Positions 21,120 through 32,874 of a stretch of 64,000 nucleotides of DNA are shown here, piece by piece (position 1 is the first letter of the stretch; every line of letters begins with the position of its first letter). The stretch spans positions 113,545,124 through 113,609,123 of the forward strand of contig OX638371.1 in NCBI GenBank assembly GCA_951812925.1, written 5' to 3'. The translations under genes and the position numbers were made by a program. Source of the stretch: Calliopum simillimum (lineage: Eukaryota; Arthropoda; Insecta; Diptera; Lauxaniidae). Below the pieces are notes generated by a model. It had not been told where the DNA came from and did no database searches. It saw only the letters and a program-made list of their open reading frames with translations.

Positions 21120-22145
21120 AAAGTAGATAGCCCAGGAAAATAAGACAAAAAATGAGCTGCTGTGCGAAAAAATTCCAAGTGAATTTTTTTCACCGGAATT
21201 ATATTTATTTATGCATGGTTAATAATGTGTAAAAAGTCCATTGAAGTCCATTATGCGCATAAAAAGTTATTTAGGCTCAAAGGTCGCTAAAATCAGTTTT
21301 TTGCAAATATCTCGCTAACGCAAACTTTTACAGAAATTTATGACACAGGACATTTCCTACATAAAGATGTAAAAAATGTTTTCGTGTGGCTTATAGTTTA
21401 GGAGATAACCCGATTTAAAAAGTTGTGCACAGTTTTTATATATAAATGCTACGTATAAGTTCATATTAAAATATCTTACTTTTAAAATTGCGTATACTCT
21501 TTAACGAGGAGTCGTACAAAAAAAAATTAAAAAACCGTTCAAAAGATAATTGGATTCTGTATACACTGTACTACATTTTTTTTTGGAGCGACTCATGGTC
21601 CAAGAGATATTCTTCAAAAACCGTTAAGGTTTCGAAAATACTGGTTTTTGAAGGATATCCCTGAAACGGTAAGTCATACGATAAAAAGCATTAGCATCAA
21701 TTTTGTAGAGAATCACAAGATCTACAAAAAATAACCCATATGTGTACACATTGAAGTAACCGTTTAGAAGATATTCAAAAAAACCTTTAAATGGCAAAAA
21801 ACCAGTTTTTATTGAATAACTTCTAAGCGGTTACTTCAATGTGTACACATATGGCTTATTTTTTGTAGATCTTGTGATTCTCTACAAAATTTATGCAGTT
21901 GCTTTTTGTCGTATGACTTACCTTTTCAGAGATATCCTTCAAAAACCAGTTTGCGTTAGCGAGATATTTGCAAAAAACTGATTTTAGCGACCTTTGAGCC
22001 TGAATAACTTTTTATACGCATAATGGACTTCAATGGACTTTTTACACATTATTAACCACGCATAAATAAATATAATTCCGGTGAAAAAAATCCACTTGGA
22101 ACTTTTTCGCAGAAATATTCAAATTTTCCTGGGCTAAGAGATAAT
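21120..22145. repeat. 1-kb palindrome with interrupted left arm
   Basis: AGCCCAGGAAAAT, the TTTTTTCACCGGAATTATAT region, AAAAAGTCCATTGAAGTCCA and GGTCGCTAAAATCAG in the left arm all have reverse complements in order in the right arm (to CCTGGGCTAAG at about 22,135). The inner arms from about 21,640 to 21,955 pair around a centre near 21,800 (TGTGTACACATATG region). About 300 bp of the left arm (about 21,330-21,635) has no partner, so it was inserted there or deleted from the right arm. Confidence 0.8.
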
Positions 22146-22562
22146 AACATAAAAAATATTTCCACAGAAAAATCAGGGGTGCAAACGTTAAATAAAATGA
22201 ATGGAAAAAAAAATTGATTTCCTCATTTTGTTAACGAATTTTAGGTGTATTACACATTTTTGGGGCAAATAGTTGTTTTTAGACCTAATAAGGAAAAATA
22301 ATATATTAAATTAAATAAAAAAGTTTCAATATTGAAAAACGTGATTTTTAAATGATAGTTATTTTATGTATATTCGATACTATGAGTCCAGGAACGATAA
22401 AAAATAAGCAAGATTCTAGAGCAAGCAGTATTGACTCTTAATATTATTAAAAAAACTGATGTAAATAAACTCTTTTGTGTGTTTAACATAACTTATACAA
22501 TACTTAGGGAGAATGGCAAAAAGTTCCAAGCAATTTCTTTTAAAAATAAGCTTATAAAAAAA
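22146..22562. other. 3' flank of armitage
   Basis: AT-rich sequence after the armitage stop codon. No clear AATAAA signal was seen close to the stop, so the polyadenylation site is not placed. Confidence 0.4.
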
Positions 22563-25500
22563 TTATGGTTCAGCTTCCAACGCGATGGTCTTATCATTGA
22601 TATTCATTTTTTCAGGCAAATCACTGCCCAAATAGGCATCGTTGTCAACACAATACTTAATGTAAGCGCACCAACAGGGGTCCAAACTAAGCAAATGCGG
22701 ATTGCCAAATATAAAAATTAAGTAGCGGGCACGGGATATAGCAACATTCATGCGTTTAGGGCACTGAACGAATCCCAATGAGTGACGTAGATCATTGTCG
22801 ATTAGACGTTCTGATGAGCGTACAGTTGATATGAGAATAATGTCACGTTCCTAAATTATACGAATACAGATGGTGATCACAATAAAATGATATAAAATAG
22901 ATAACATACCTGTCCTTGGAATTCCTCGACGGAACCTATCTTTGGCATTGCAATGTCCGCTTTCATAAAAAGACTGCGCAAATGTTTAACTTGCTTCATA
23001 TACGGCGTAATAATGCCAATACTTTCTGGAATAATATGTTGGCGATATAGTTGAATTGTCAGAAGAAAAACCTACAAATACAAGAATTTTAAGCTTGAAT
23101 TAACATAAAAACAGCTTGATTAAAATGTTGGTTACATTTTTTGCCTCTACTGGATTATACCAAGATGGTGAATCTTTCTCCTGCATATTTTCACTTCGGA
23201 CGCCATGAAAGAACACACCATGTGCCTTCGATCGTGATTCTGATTTGGGGAGTAGAACATCTAATCGAAGTAGCAAAGTTGCCTCCCTTGAACCCTTTTC
23301 TTTAACTTCAGGGATAAGCTCTGAATCATAAAATAGCTCATTGTAAACGTTGAGTATTGAAGGTAAGGCACGATAATTATAAATCAGTTTTGTAACAAGT
23401 CTCGGATCATATCCATTAGTATCTGGAAAACGTATATTATCTTTTAAGTATGGCGTATGCTGTAATGTGCGTTCCAAAAACGAAAGTGAGAAACCGCGTT
23501 CACTTGAATATTTATTAATGACTATCGCTTGCAGTTGATGCGGATCGCCGGTCAACACAACTTGACCTCGTGTCTGTGATACCTGAGTTATTGCAACCAT
23601 AACTTCTGGTTCAGTACATTGGCCGGATTCATCAATTAACACATGTGTAAAGTGTCCGGGAGGGAAACCCATTTGCAGAAAATTACCGAGCGTCGAACAG
23701 GTGCTAATAGTAACACGATGACGTCCAAGATATTTCATTTGGCATTTTAATTTAAGTCCAGATTCGGTGGTTATCATCTGAAATAGTATGTTTGTACAGC
23801 TCAGGTTTAAATAAATAGAATTGCTAAATTTCATACACATATTTAAAAAAATTACGACTATTATTGTTATATCCACCTTTGTATTATACATAGCTTAGCA
23901 GAGAGATGTAAACAGAGACTTTGAAGTGTGTAAATTTGTTGTTTTTGTTACTTAACATAAATGCTCTTCTGGAAGTACTGTTCATTGCAAAAAGGGTCCA
24001 TAAACGAGTTTTTATCGGACCGTTTCACTATGGGCTAAAATTTTTTTAAATCCTGTGTCAAAAAATTGGTATCGTCACATTCATTCTATTGAGCGTACAT
24101 TAGAAGTGTCATTTTAGGCGAGGAGCCGGCAATAATTGCCGGCTCCCGGACTATTTTAAGTGTGTTTTTAAAAAATATTTATTTGATAGTAAACGGTTGA
24201 CGCAAAGTGAAATATATTCCAAGCCGCACTGTAAATTTTAAAACGTCGTACAAGACAATAATTATAAAGGCAAGTAGATGGCGTTTGTAAAAAAATATTG
24301 GTCATCATTCTTAATATTGTATGTGAAAATGGATCACAAATTGGTGCGTTCCATTTAACTGTGAAAATCTTATAACCTAAAAGAAAAGACAAAAAGTTAT
24401 GTACCCTGAAAATCAGATAAAGAACTATTCTATTGAGACGCAAAATCAATATAAATTAGCTCCCGCACTGTCCCGCCAAAAATTTTATGTACGAAAGTCT
24501 TATGCGATGTGGATTGACAATTTTTTTTTCTATTAAAGCATTTTTACATAAATTTTAATCAATAATTTAAGGTTCTAGATATGCAAATAGCTACTATCGT
24601 TCCACTATATTGTTTTTTTAAGTCCTTGATTCGTAGGATTTGAGGCAAAAACCAGAAAAATCCATATTTAAAAAATGAACTAAGTAGAAAAATAAAATAA
24701 GTTTAAACTTTCGGGCATACATTTTTTTCTCCAAATTTTTATCAAATTGGAAATCAGTAGGCCCGAAAGCTTAAAAATTGTCTTTCAATACTTGAGTTAA
24801 GGGGTTTCCATTATTTTGCCGATTTAAAAAAATTCTAGCCCACTGTGCGTTTAGTAGGTCAAAGATTGAAGATCGGCATGATGTATTCTATACAAGTAAA
24901 AGCTTAAAAAAAACTTATACTCGGCGATATGCTGGCGTGGTACTTCCACGAAAAATTATCTACAGAAAAGTAACTGGAAGGATTCATTAACATTGAGCAA
25001 AAGGGTATGGGTAGCTACATTTTAAAAACCTCAGCCATGCAAGGTGAAAAATTACATTTTTAGACGTAATTTTAATGAATAAGCTGCAACCACTTAGGTA
25101 ATAATAATGTTTATTCTTACAGCGTTGTCACAAGTTCCTTCGATAGCAATATCTACAGTAGCACAGTATGTCAGCAAATGATCAGGGATCAAATCCTTTT
25201 CAATTTGATTTTGTGATACTAAACGCACAAAATCGCCTGGTTGTAAAACACCGCTCTCTATTATTCGAGTAGTTAATAAGTCAGCCGAGCTATTTGATGG
25301 CGTTCCGACCAACAAGCGTGCACTTGGTATATGCTTGACCAGTTGCAATATCGTTTCCACCATTGTAATAGTTTTACCAGTACCGGGTGGACCAAATATC
25401 ACATAAGGCATATTTTTGGACTCACCTCTCAGAATATTGCGTACAGCGCGTTTTTGCACAACGTTTAACAAAGGATTATACCATTGGCATACAGTATCAT

Positions 25501-28500
25501 TTAAACATAAATTATTATCCTGATCTAGTTCGATTTGTAGTTGTAAATGTTCACGCATTTGTATTTTTTTTGGGAATAAAAATGATTCGCCTAGATGTCT
25601 TACAATTCTATTGACAGCGAAATGTTGCTTACGGAAGCCGTAACGTGAAAAATAAAACTCCAAACGATAATCTTCACCATTATATTTTGTCTGGAAGCCA
25701 GCATTGAATTTTAATAAAACACGATTAAACAGCACTTTATGTATAACCCCATCAAAACTACGATTATCGTTTGAATTGGAATTACTCCATGGATTTATAG
25801 CGCGAACTGTATCACCAAGCACAAGGGAAGGTCGACGTTCTGCCAAATTTTCAATCTCTAATGACAAAAACTCGCCATCACGTGTAAAATGTGCACGCTC
25901 GCGATCATAGTTGCGAAAGTTTACAAAATATTCAATCTCTTCCAGATGTATGAGTGCTTGAAACCGTGGTACATAATTCATAAAGCTCAGCTCTTCCCTT
26001 AGGCAAGGAAACATACTTTCAATGTTATCCAACATTTCGGTGCGATTTTCAGAAATTAAATATGCATTTCGTAAACGTTCAGGCACATCGTACCTGTCGA
26101 TGCGTTGAGCAACAAAACGACGCTTGTGTCCAAAACCAACGCCTGGTATAACTTCACCACGTTTTGACCATACTTGATTTGCATAGAAACGTGATCTCTG
26201 CGCGTTGTTTCGTCCACCGAATGGTATTGATGTGAACATATTCTCTTTGTTCTTATCTTTGCGTGCCGCTTCAGCAGCAGCTTCATCCTCAAAAACGTAG
26301 ACTCTTACCACGCGGGATACACGAAAAGTGCCAAAGTTAACTACAAACGTTTCTTGTGTTTCGCCATATGATTTAGATTCAGCTTCAAGAAGAACAGCTT
26401 TTGTTTCACCAGGCATCACATGGAGTGTTTCACCCGGTTGTGGTTCAATAAGACTCAACACAGAGTCTCGTCGTCGACCAGGAAATTCTATACGTTGAAT
26501 AGTAACTTTTTGCTGACGGTTATTAGTAATGTTGACTTCGATTCGTTGATTTTCTAAAGTAGCTGTAAAAATGCAACGTATATTATCCGTAATAGTTACC
26601 GCGTCAGGTCGTTTTGGTGCCGAAACAACCGCCGATGACAACGGGGTTGAGACATAAGCACGATCGACCAAACTCAATTTAACACAACGCCAAACATAGT
26701 TTCCCTGTATTAACAATTTAAGAGATTTAAATTGTCAATGTAAATGTTATTGGTTTTTAGAAGAATATATTATTATCGAAGTTCAACATACCCTTTCACA
26801 TTCTATCAAATCTGCATTGACAATATCGCCAACATCCAGTTTGCAAGCGGTGGGCAAAACATCAAAGGTAAAGTAACAGTCATCATTGAGGACACCCCAA
26901 TCGTCGTGTACCTTACTAACAGTACATTTTTCCTGCTTTAAAAGACGTGCCGGATGAACGCTTACCTCTTGAAGTATTTCGCCTTGTTTGTCGACAAAGT
27001 TTTCATCGCTTTGTACGTTACAACAGACAAATACGCGATCACCTTCCTTTGGCACAAAGTTAATTTCAACTTCATCCAAATCGACATTCATCAGTTTATA
27101 GTCAGTGTCTATGAGAATCGAGTCACGTTTGCGTTCTGTTACTAGTCCGAGTATGTTGCGTTGATGTGTGTTAAAATATTTTGGTTTCTCATTTTTTAGT
27201 TCTGCAATTTGTTCTTCAATCTTAAATAAAATCAATAAAAAGATATGAAAAGTTACAATGTAGTAGTATGCTTTGTGAGGGAAATATTCTGGTTGTGTGC
27301 TCAGGTTCAAAATTATCTTTAAATTGATTTTTGTGTCTATTTTGGGGAACATTCGTCGAATATAATTACATTATCCATTTCTAAAAGGGAAGTTTACATT
27401 TGAAAAAAAAAAAAAAAAACACAAGTGATGAATCTCAGTGCAGTCTCGAAATTGCTCTATTTTTTCAAATCAAAACAAATTTTTTTCATATCAAATTAAC
27501 CTGCCGTTTTTCCAAATCAATTTAAACCTTTTTCAAATTAATTTATTCCAAATCAATTTAGCCTTTCCTCTTTTAACGCATTATTGTGTTAAAGTGACAT
27601 GTTAAACTAATGTGCCAATTTTAAACGTGTTTTTTGGAAAAAGTTTAAATTGGATTGAAAAAGATCAATTTGGTGTGGAAAACGTTTGAATTGGAGTGAA
27701 AATACCTAATGAAACGGTTCAAGGCATCTTATTCCAGCATTGTTTTGAAATCTGATCCGAATAAAATTCTAGCTGATCGTTTTTTACAATGAGGTCGAAA
27801 AACGGTACGTTTGAAAAAAAAAAAAACAACAAACCAATACTAAAAAATATATTACCTTCTTTTCTGTTGGCACTTCATCCCAATATTGATCAATGATTTG
27901 TTCAATTTTAACCACTTTTATATGATCACTATTGTCGTTTTTAAATGCTAAATATTCAACACGGCAACCAACTTTTAACTCGCTCGCAACAGCCAAGGCA
28001 GCATTAATATCGAAAAATATGCCATAATCAATTATACCATGATTGCTCTTCATCATTGTTATTACCCCTGAAAATATTTATCAATTACAGTTTTATTTCA
28101 AATTCATAACACAAAAATATAGATGATTATCTGAAAAATGTACCATTCAATGTACCGGGGTTCAAAACTGCGTTATAAGTTCAAATTTGATATTTTAATT
28201 ATTTAGTTCGGATACTTAACAGTAAAATAAAAAAATATGTAATTCTAAATTTTTTGCTATGAAATTATAACATAAAGTGTTAAATAGTCATTCTCCTGCC
28301 CGTCCCAAACCGGTCGTTAGTGCACTAAGCTTGTTCGATTCGCATATTAAATTTTTTCAAGACTATCTCCGCTCAGTTTATCTTATTCTAACTGTAAAAT
28401 TTTTAAATATTGAGCACAAAGTGAAAAGAAAGTGGAGGCTTGGTTCTTTCTCAGCTCAGTCAGTTTTAATTTTTCTACAGTGAGTGTGATGCGTTATTTT

Positions 28501-29063
28501 TTTAGTTAAGAAATTTTCTAATGAGCAAGAGTTTGTGACATTCTCCTGGAAGTTTTTTTATGTTACTATAAGTGTTCTTTTATCTTTAGAATATTAACTC
28601 AATTTAGAATAAGAACTCTTATCCACCAGTTTCAAATTTTTTTTTAGAGTTTTTGCTATGTCATTGTGATATTATTTTTTTGTAACATTTAAACATTCAA
28701 CTTTAACTAATTCCAGAAGTTAAGGCTGTTATATTCTATATCTAAAATAATTAAAAACAAAAAAATATATAAAAAATAGGGGAGGAAAGAAAAAGGCATG
28801 TTATGGTAAATATTTTACAGACCTATGCGTTTAAAACAAGCAGTTTTCTCCTTGACACCATTAAGTTCATCATCATTGTCGTATGATTTTTTTGACGTTG
28901 GGGCAATCACATCTTTCATAGCAGATTCGAAATCATCCGTTTTTTCTTCATTTTCAACAACTGAATCAAAGAAAAGTTGTTCTTTTTCAAACTCCTCCTG
29001 CCTTATGCGTTTGGTTTTCTCTTCATCAAAAGAATCCCAAAAATTTTTCAGCAGCGAAAGCAT
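22563..29063 (-). CDS. armi: Armitage, piRNA-pathway RNA helicase (MOV10-like SF1)
   Basis: ATP-dependent SF1 RNA helicase; in Drosophila, Armitage acts on mitochondria and in nuage in primary piRNA biogenesis and transposon silencing. Seven exons: 29,063-28,823; 28,067-27,856; 27,220-26,792; 26,704-25,121; 23,777-23,136; 23,071-22,910; 22,850-22,563. All junctions are GT-AG and phases agree, giving about 1,185 aa, close to the family length. Helicase motifs in order: FGPPGTGKT (Lys about 738), LIDESGQ (about 870-875), [46 protein letters not shown] and MNVAISRAR. The N-terminal half holds short beta-rich modules and no catalytic motif, as in relatives. Walker B reads DESGQ where I expect DEAGQ. 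The 1.34-kb intron 4 holds a 25-bp perfect palindrome. It appears intact and functional. The start ATG is 92 bp from the upstream gene. Confidence 0.95.
24122..24146. repeat. 25-bp perfect palindrome in armitage intron 4
   Basis: Two 12-bp arms beginning GGAGCCGGCAAT around a single central base. It is GC-rich in an AT-rich intron, so the transcript could form a stable short hairpin. Confidence 0.8.
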
Positions 29064-29155
29064 TTTTGTTTTTTGAGTTTTTGGACAGACTACTTATACT
29101 TAATTGAATCACATATAAAAAGAGCAAATTCAGCAATTTATTAACATTATCGATG

Positions 29156-29660
29156 CTACTGTGTCACTTTTCTATCAACGGAATCGTACATCCAATCAGT
29201 TTCGCTGATGTAATTCAATTCTTTCCGTAAGTTTTGTAGACGCTTTAAATGGTTCTCTGTTGAAGTAATTTTAAAGCCACATTCACTCAGTATAAGTGAT
29301 CTGTAGCGAGCAAATGTTTTTTCTGATTGTGTCTCAGGTTTTTTTGGCTGCAAAATTAAAGAGAATTTTTAGTATTTAGTCAGTGTCCAGAATTATTATT
29401 TTTCGCCCGACAGATATTTAACAGATAGGTTTTTCAAAATTAGCTATTACAATTTTTAAGTTATTTAATAATTGAACTAAGTTTCCAAAAGTGGGCATTT
29501 TCTTAAGAAAAGGTCTTAATGCATGTAAATTGCTTGATTCGGACCATTGAGATATAAAATTTTTTTAAAGAGAGTGTAACAGCATTTATGTTAAACTCAC
29601 TTCGTTTATATTATCCGATGTTGATGGTCCTTCAGATATATTGGCTGACTCATTCGACAT
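29156..29660 (-). CDS. Unrecognised 83-aa protein, two exons
   Basis: Exon 1 is 29,660-29,601 (MSNESANISEGPSTSDNINE, ending in donor GAA/GTGAGT). Exon 2 is 29,347-29,156 (after acceptor TTTTGCAG) and ends with TAG. Both junctions are phase 0. The product has an acidic, Ser-rich first exon. A helical, charged second part follows, including FARYRSLILSECGFKI and LKRLQNLRKELNYI, the latter with heptad-like leucine spacing. I do not recognise the family; no signal peptide or membrane segment is visible. The gene is head-to-tail with armitage: 92 bp separate its stop from the armitage ATG. That gap contains AATAAA and a TCGATAA motif similar to a DRE element. Sound splice sites and codon-like composition support a real gene. 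Confidence 0.65.
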
Positions 29661-29800
29661 TCCACTAGAGAAGAGATGTCAGTAGATCCTAGAAATAGAG
29701 TTATTGAATTTGCATTTTTTTCATGGCTAATTTTGGTTAAAGTTAATTTTAGCTAAACATTTTTTTGACGTGACATAATTTTCCAGATGTGTTTTTAAGA

Positions 29801-29883
29801 GCCTTATCGTGAATAAATATTTTTCCTCAGACTGTACGGCAGCCTGAGAAAAAATTCTCGAGAAAGTTTATTGATGATAAGGC
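29801..29883. mobile_element. Hairpin MITE, copy 3 (diverged)
   Basis: GCCTTATCGTGAATAAATAT at the left and TTGATGATAAGGC at the right pair with each other, with CTCAGAC and CTGAGAA inside. Same family as the copies at 9,138 and 20,011, but the core differs. Confidence 0.6.
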
Positions 29884-31578
29884 CCTATACCTTGCACACA
29901 TAGCATAAGCATTTTTTTCTAGCATGGTAGACTTTTCTGTGAAAATCCCTATATGTAAGTATGTATGTCCGAAACTTGGTCTGAGTAATAATTTCACTTT
30001 TAGTCGAAGAAAACTACTAAGCACTACGCTACTTTCAGTTGCACTCGCAAGTGGTTTGTATCTTAGCAATGCACCAGGCATTGAAATAAGCTGTAGTAAT
30101 ACCCTATTTCTGCAGTAATAACTTCAAATTTGCAGTAATAACTTCAGAATATTGTAAAAAATTGTAATAATAATTTTCCCCCAAATTCATATTACTTTGT
30201 TTTGCGTTAATCGTTAAAACTAAATACTCATTTTATTTCGCATATAACCGTTTTTTAGCTGTCTAACCTCACCAATCTGTGCTAAAAAGTATGAACCACA
30301 ATAAGTACTCGGCAACTCTACTTTAAATATATTTGTATAAACGTAAGAGAAATGAAAAATGCCGAAAAAGAAGATGCATTCGAAGAAAATTTCACTATAA
30401 ATTTTCAATTTTAAATTGAATCATTGCCATGATATCTAATATTTAATATTAGTATTAATCACTTGAATAAGCCATTAAAAAAATGTTGCTAAAAAATTGC
30501 AAATAAAAATGAAACAAATTCTGCAGTAATAATTTTTTCTTATTTCAACCCCTGCAATGCACTATGGTTCCATTTACCACATTTTGTGGTCAAAGCCATA
30601 AGGCATCACCGTACGAAGGTGAAAATCGGTACGTACACGGGGGTTTTCGAGGTTGCTAATTACAAGTCTGAGGTCAAATTTTTAAAATTCAAAATGGTGG
30701 GTCTAATATGCCGGCCAATATGTTTACATATCTTCTGATTTACAATAATATCGGTATTCAAAAGTTTTGACAGACGCTGATTAAGAATCTGATAGTAAAA
30801 ATTTTAAATATAAAATACAGGATCCAATATGGGGCATACATTTTTAAATATCTTCTGATTTACAAGAATATCGGTATTCAAGGGCTTTGTTTTGTTATGT
30901 TTAGTAGGTGTAATTTTTGATAAACAAGAAAGAATTGAATTTTTACAACTTTAAAATTTAGGTTTTTCTTTATTGATCTATCTTCTCTTCTTATACGAGC
31001 TAAAATTATGTAGGTATAGTATTAATACGCAAGCACAAAACTTTGACCCCCTTTTCCAGCCGATTTATTGAACCGATTTAAGTTAAACTTACACCATTGG
31101 ATATGTGTGGCTTAACTTCACACTACAAAATAGTTTTTATGTTGCAAGAGGGCAATGCCACGTCCCCAAAGGGAAAATACGTTCTCACAGCCAAGCCGAT
31201 GCATCGATTTTCATCAAATTCGGTATGGAGATAGGGTTAACGCTAAGGAACGATAATATGACCTTTCTGTTTTCAAGTGGCCTGTATCACTTAAAGTCAA
31301 ATTGAAGTGGTTCAATTTCGGCTACAAGGCGAACCTAGTTTATTTGTAATCTAATATTTCTAATCTTAACAAAATGTAAAATATTTTCTTTAAGATATGC
31401 ATATAAAGAGTTTAGATTATCCCTTCAGGCAATGCCTAGTTATGAGGTAATATAGAGGAAATCTATAGAAATTTTTCTGCCATAAAATGTGATCAATGGC
31501 GTGTATCAATTTTACTTTAGCGACGCAGAGAGTTTCTTTCGGGTTATTTAAACATTTTTAAATTTCACCAAGAGGTCT
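29884..31578. other. Intergenic, dispersed repeat fragments
   Basis: No gene recognised. Two direct copies of ATATCTTCTGATTTACAA followed by AATATCGGTATTCAA occur at about 30,728 and 30,849. A phrase around TTCGGTATGGAGATAGGGTTA (31,218) recurs near 44,900, marking another dispersed family. Several GCAGTAATAACTTC repeats lie near 30,110. Confidence 0.5.
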
Positions 31579-31869
31579 CCCAATGTGCACAAAAACGGAT
31601 GAGGATCCGTTTCGAATCCGTTACGAGTTCAAAAAGGTATAAAAAACGTAATCCGCGGTAACGGATCCATTTCGAACCCGTAACGTACATCAAAAACGAA
31701 TTCAAAACGCTGTGTTTAAATAAACCCAATGTGCACAAAAACGGATGAGGATCCGTTTCGAACCCGTTACGAGTTCAAAAAGGTATAAAAAACGTAATCC
31801 GCGGTAACGGATCCATTTCGAACCCGTAACGTACATTAAAAACGAATTCAAAACGCTGTTTTTAAATAA
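31579..31869 (+). repeat. 146-bp tandem duplication
   Basis: CCCAATGTGCACAAAAACGG starts at 31,579 and again at 31,725. The two units differ at only a few positions (TCC/CCC in CGAATCCGTT, C/T near the end). Each unit is rich in short CGGATCC, CCGTTACG and TCGAACCCG phrases that also occur in the MITE at 7,355 and near 35,200. Confidence 0.85.
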
Positions 31870-31935
31870 AAATAAAAAAACGTTTTGAAGCGCTTAGTAG
31901 CGAGTAAAAAAATAAATAAAAAGAAAAAATTATCG

Positions 31936-32185
31936 ATCCGCCTATGGTAGAATTCGAACGCGGGTAATTTCGCAGTGCAGGCTCGTTTCGAATCCGAAAC
32001 GTATGTAAAAACGAGTTCAAAACGGATTTGCTTTTAAAAATGTTAATGCTGTATATTTACAGAAAAAAACCGTTTGACGCGCTTATTAGCAATTAAAAAA
32101 AAATAAAAAGAAAAAGAAAAAAAAGGACGAAAAATAAAGGGTAAAAATCCACCTGTGGTAGGATTCGAACCTGGGTAAATCTGTT
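31936..32185 (-). other. Two tRNA-like T-arm (B-box) remnants
   Basis: On the minus strand CCCAGGTTCGAATCCTACCA (near 32,175-32,156) and a diverged sister near 31,970 resemble the T arm and B box of a tRNA, each followed by sequence that continues the CGTTTCGAATCCG repeat family. No complete cloverleaf was found. They are probably heads of decayed tRNA-derived SINEs. Confidence 0.4.
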
Positions 32186-32715
32186 TCGAATCCGTAAATA
32201 CTTCAAGTACGAACTCAAAACGTATTTGCTTTAATTAATTTTAATGATGATAAAAAAAATATTTTTGATTTGTTTTTTTTATCTTTTTATCAAAAGAAGG
32301 GAAGAGAAGGAACACAGAATACTTATAAAAAAACAACAGAAGATCGGAAGATCGGGATATATCTTTTATAAAAATCGGTATAAGTTGGGAACCCTTGGGT
32401 AGATTTTAAAAATATTGGTGTCATATAAAAGGTATATATAATTGGTCCACAAAACTTTTCAATTTAAGTCATAGTTTTCGAGATATGACAATTTTTCAAA
32501 AATTCACCCCATTCTTTTCCCTAAAAAAAGCATTATTCCCAAAAAATGTGTTATTAACCTATAATTTTAATAACTAAATTAAAAAGCCCATTTTATTTCC
32601 TTTCATTTGATATGCAACATGTATCTGAAATTGCATCATTAATAAATTTTTATAGAAAAAAACAAAAATAGGCCAAATCAATTTTCTTGAAATTAAGAAC
32701 TTTAAACAACAACAA

Positions 32716-32808
32716 TGCCAGAACAAACAACTACTACAACAACAACAACAACTATTACAACAACAACTGCTACAACAACAACAACTACTACTACAACAAC
32801 AACAACAA
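32716..32808. repeat. (ACA)n microsatellite
   Basis: About 90 bp of ACA/ACT triplets. The poly-Thr and poly-Cys open frames over it on the two strands are low-complexity artefacts. Confidence 0.9.
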
Positions 32809-32874
32809 AGAGAACCAGCTACTTGTTCAAGCGCATATTTAAAAAAAAACTTAAAATTTTTAGAAACTGTAAAG

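Noticed and set aside
23778..25120. Additional armitage exon within the 1.34-kb intron
   Set aside because: The protein joins directly across it (TCDNA to MITTESG) in phase and matches the family order; no coding motif is seen in between.
26744..27145. Plus-strand frames opposite armitage exon 3
   Set aside because: Shadows of the helicase exon; the minus strand has splice sites and conserved sequence.
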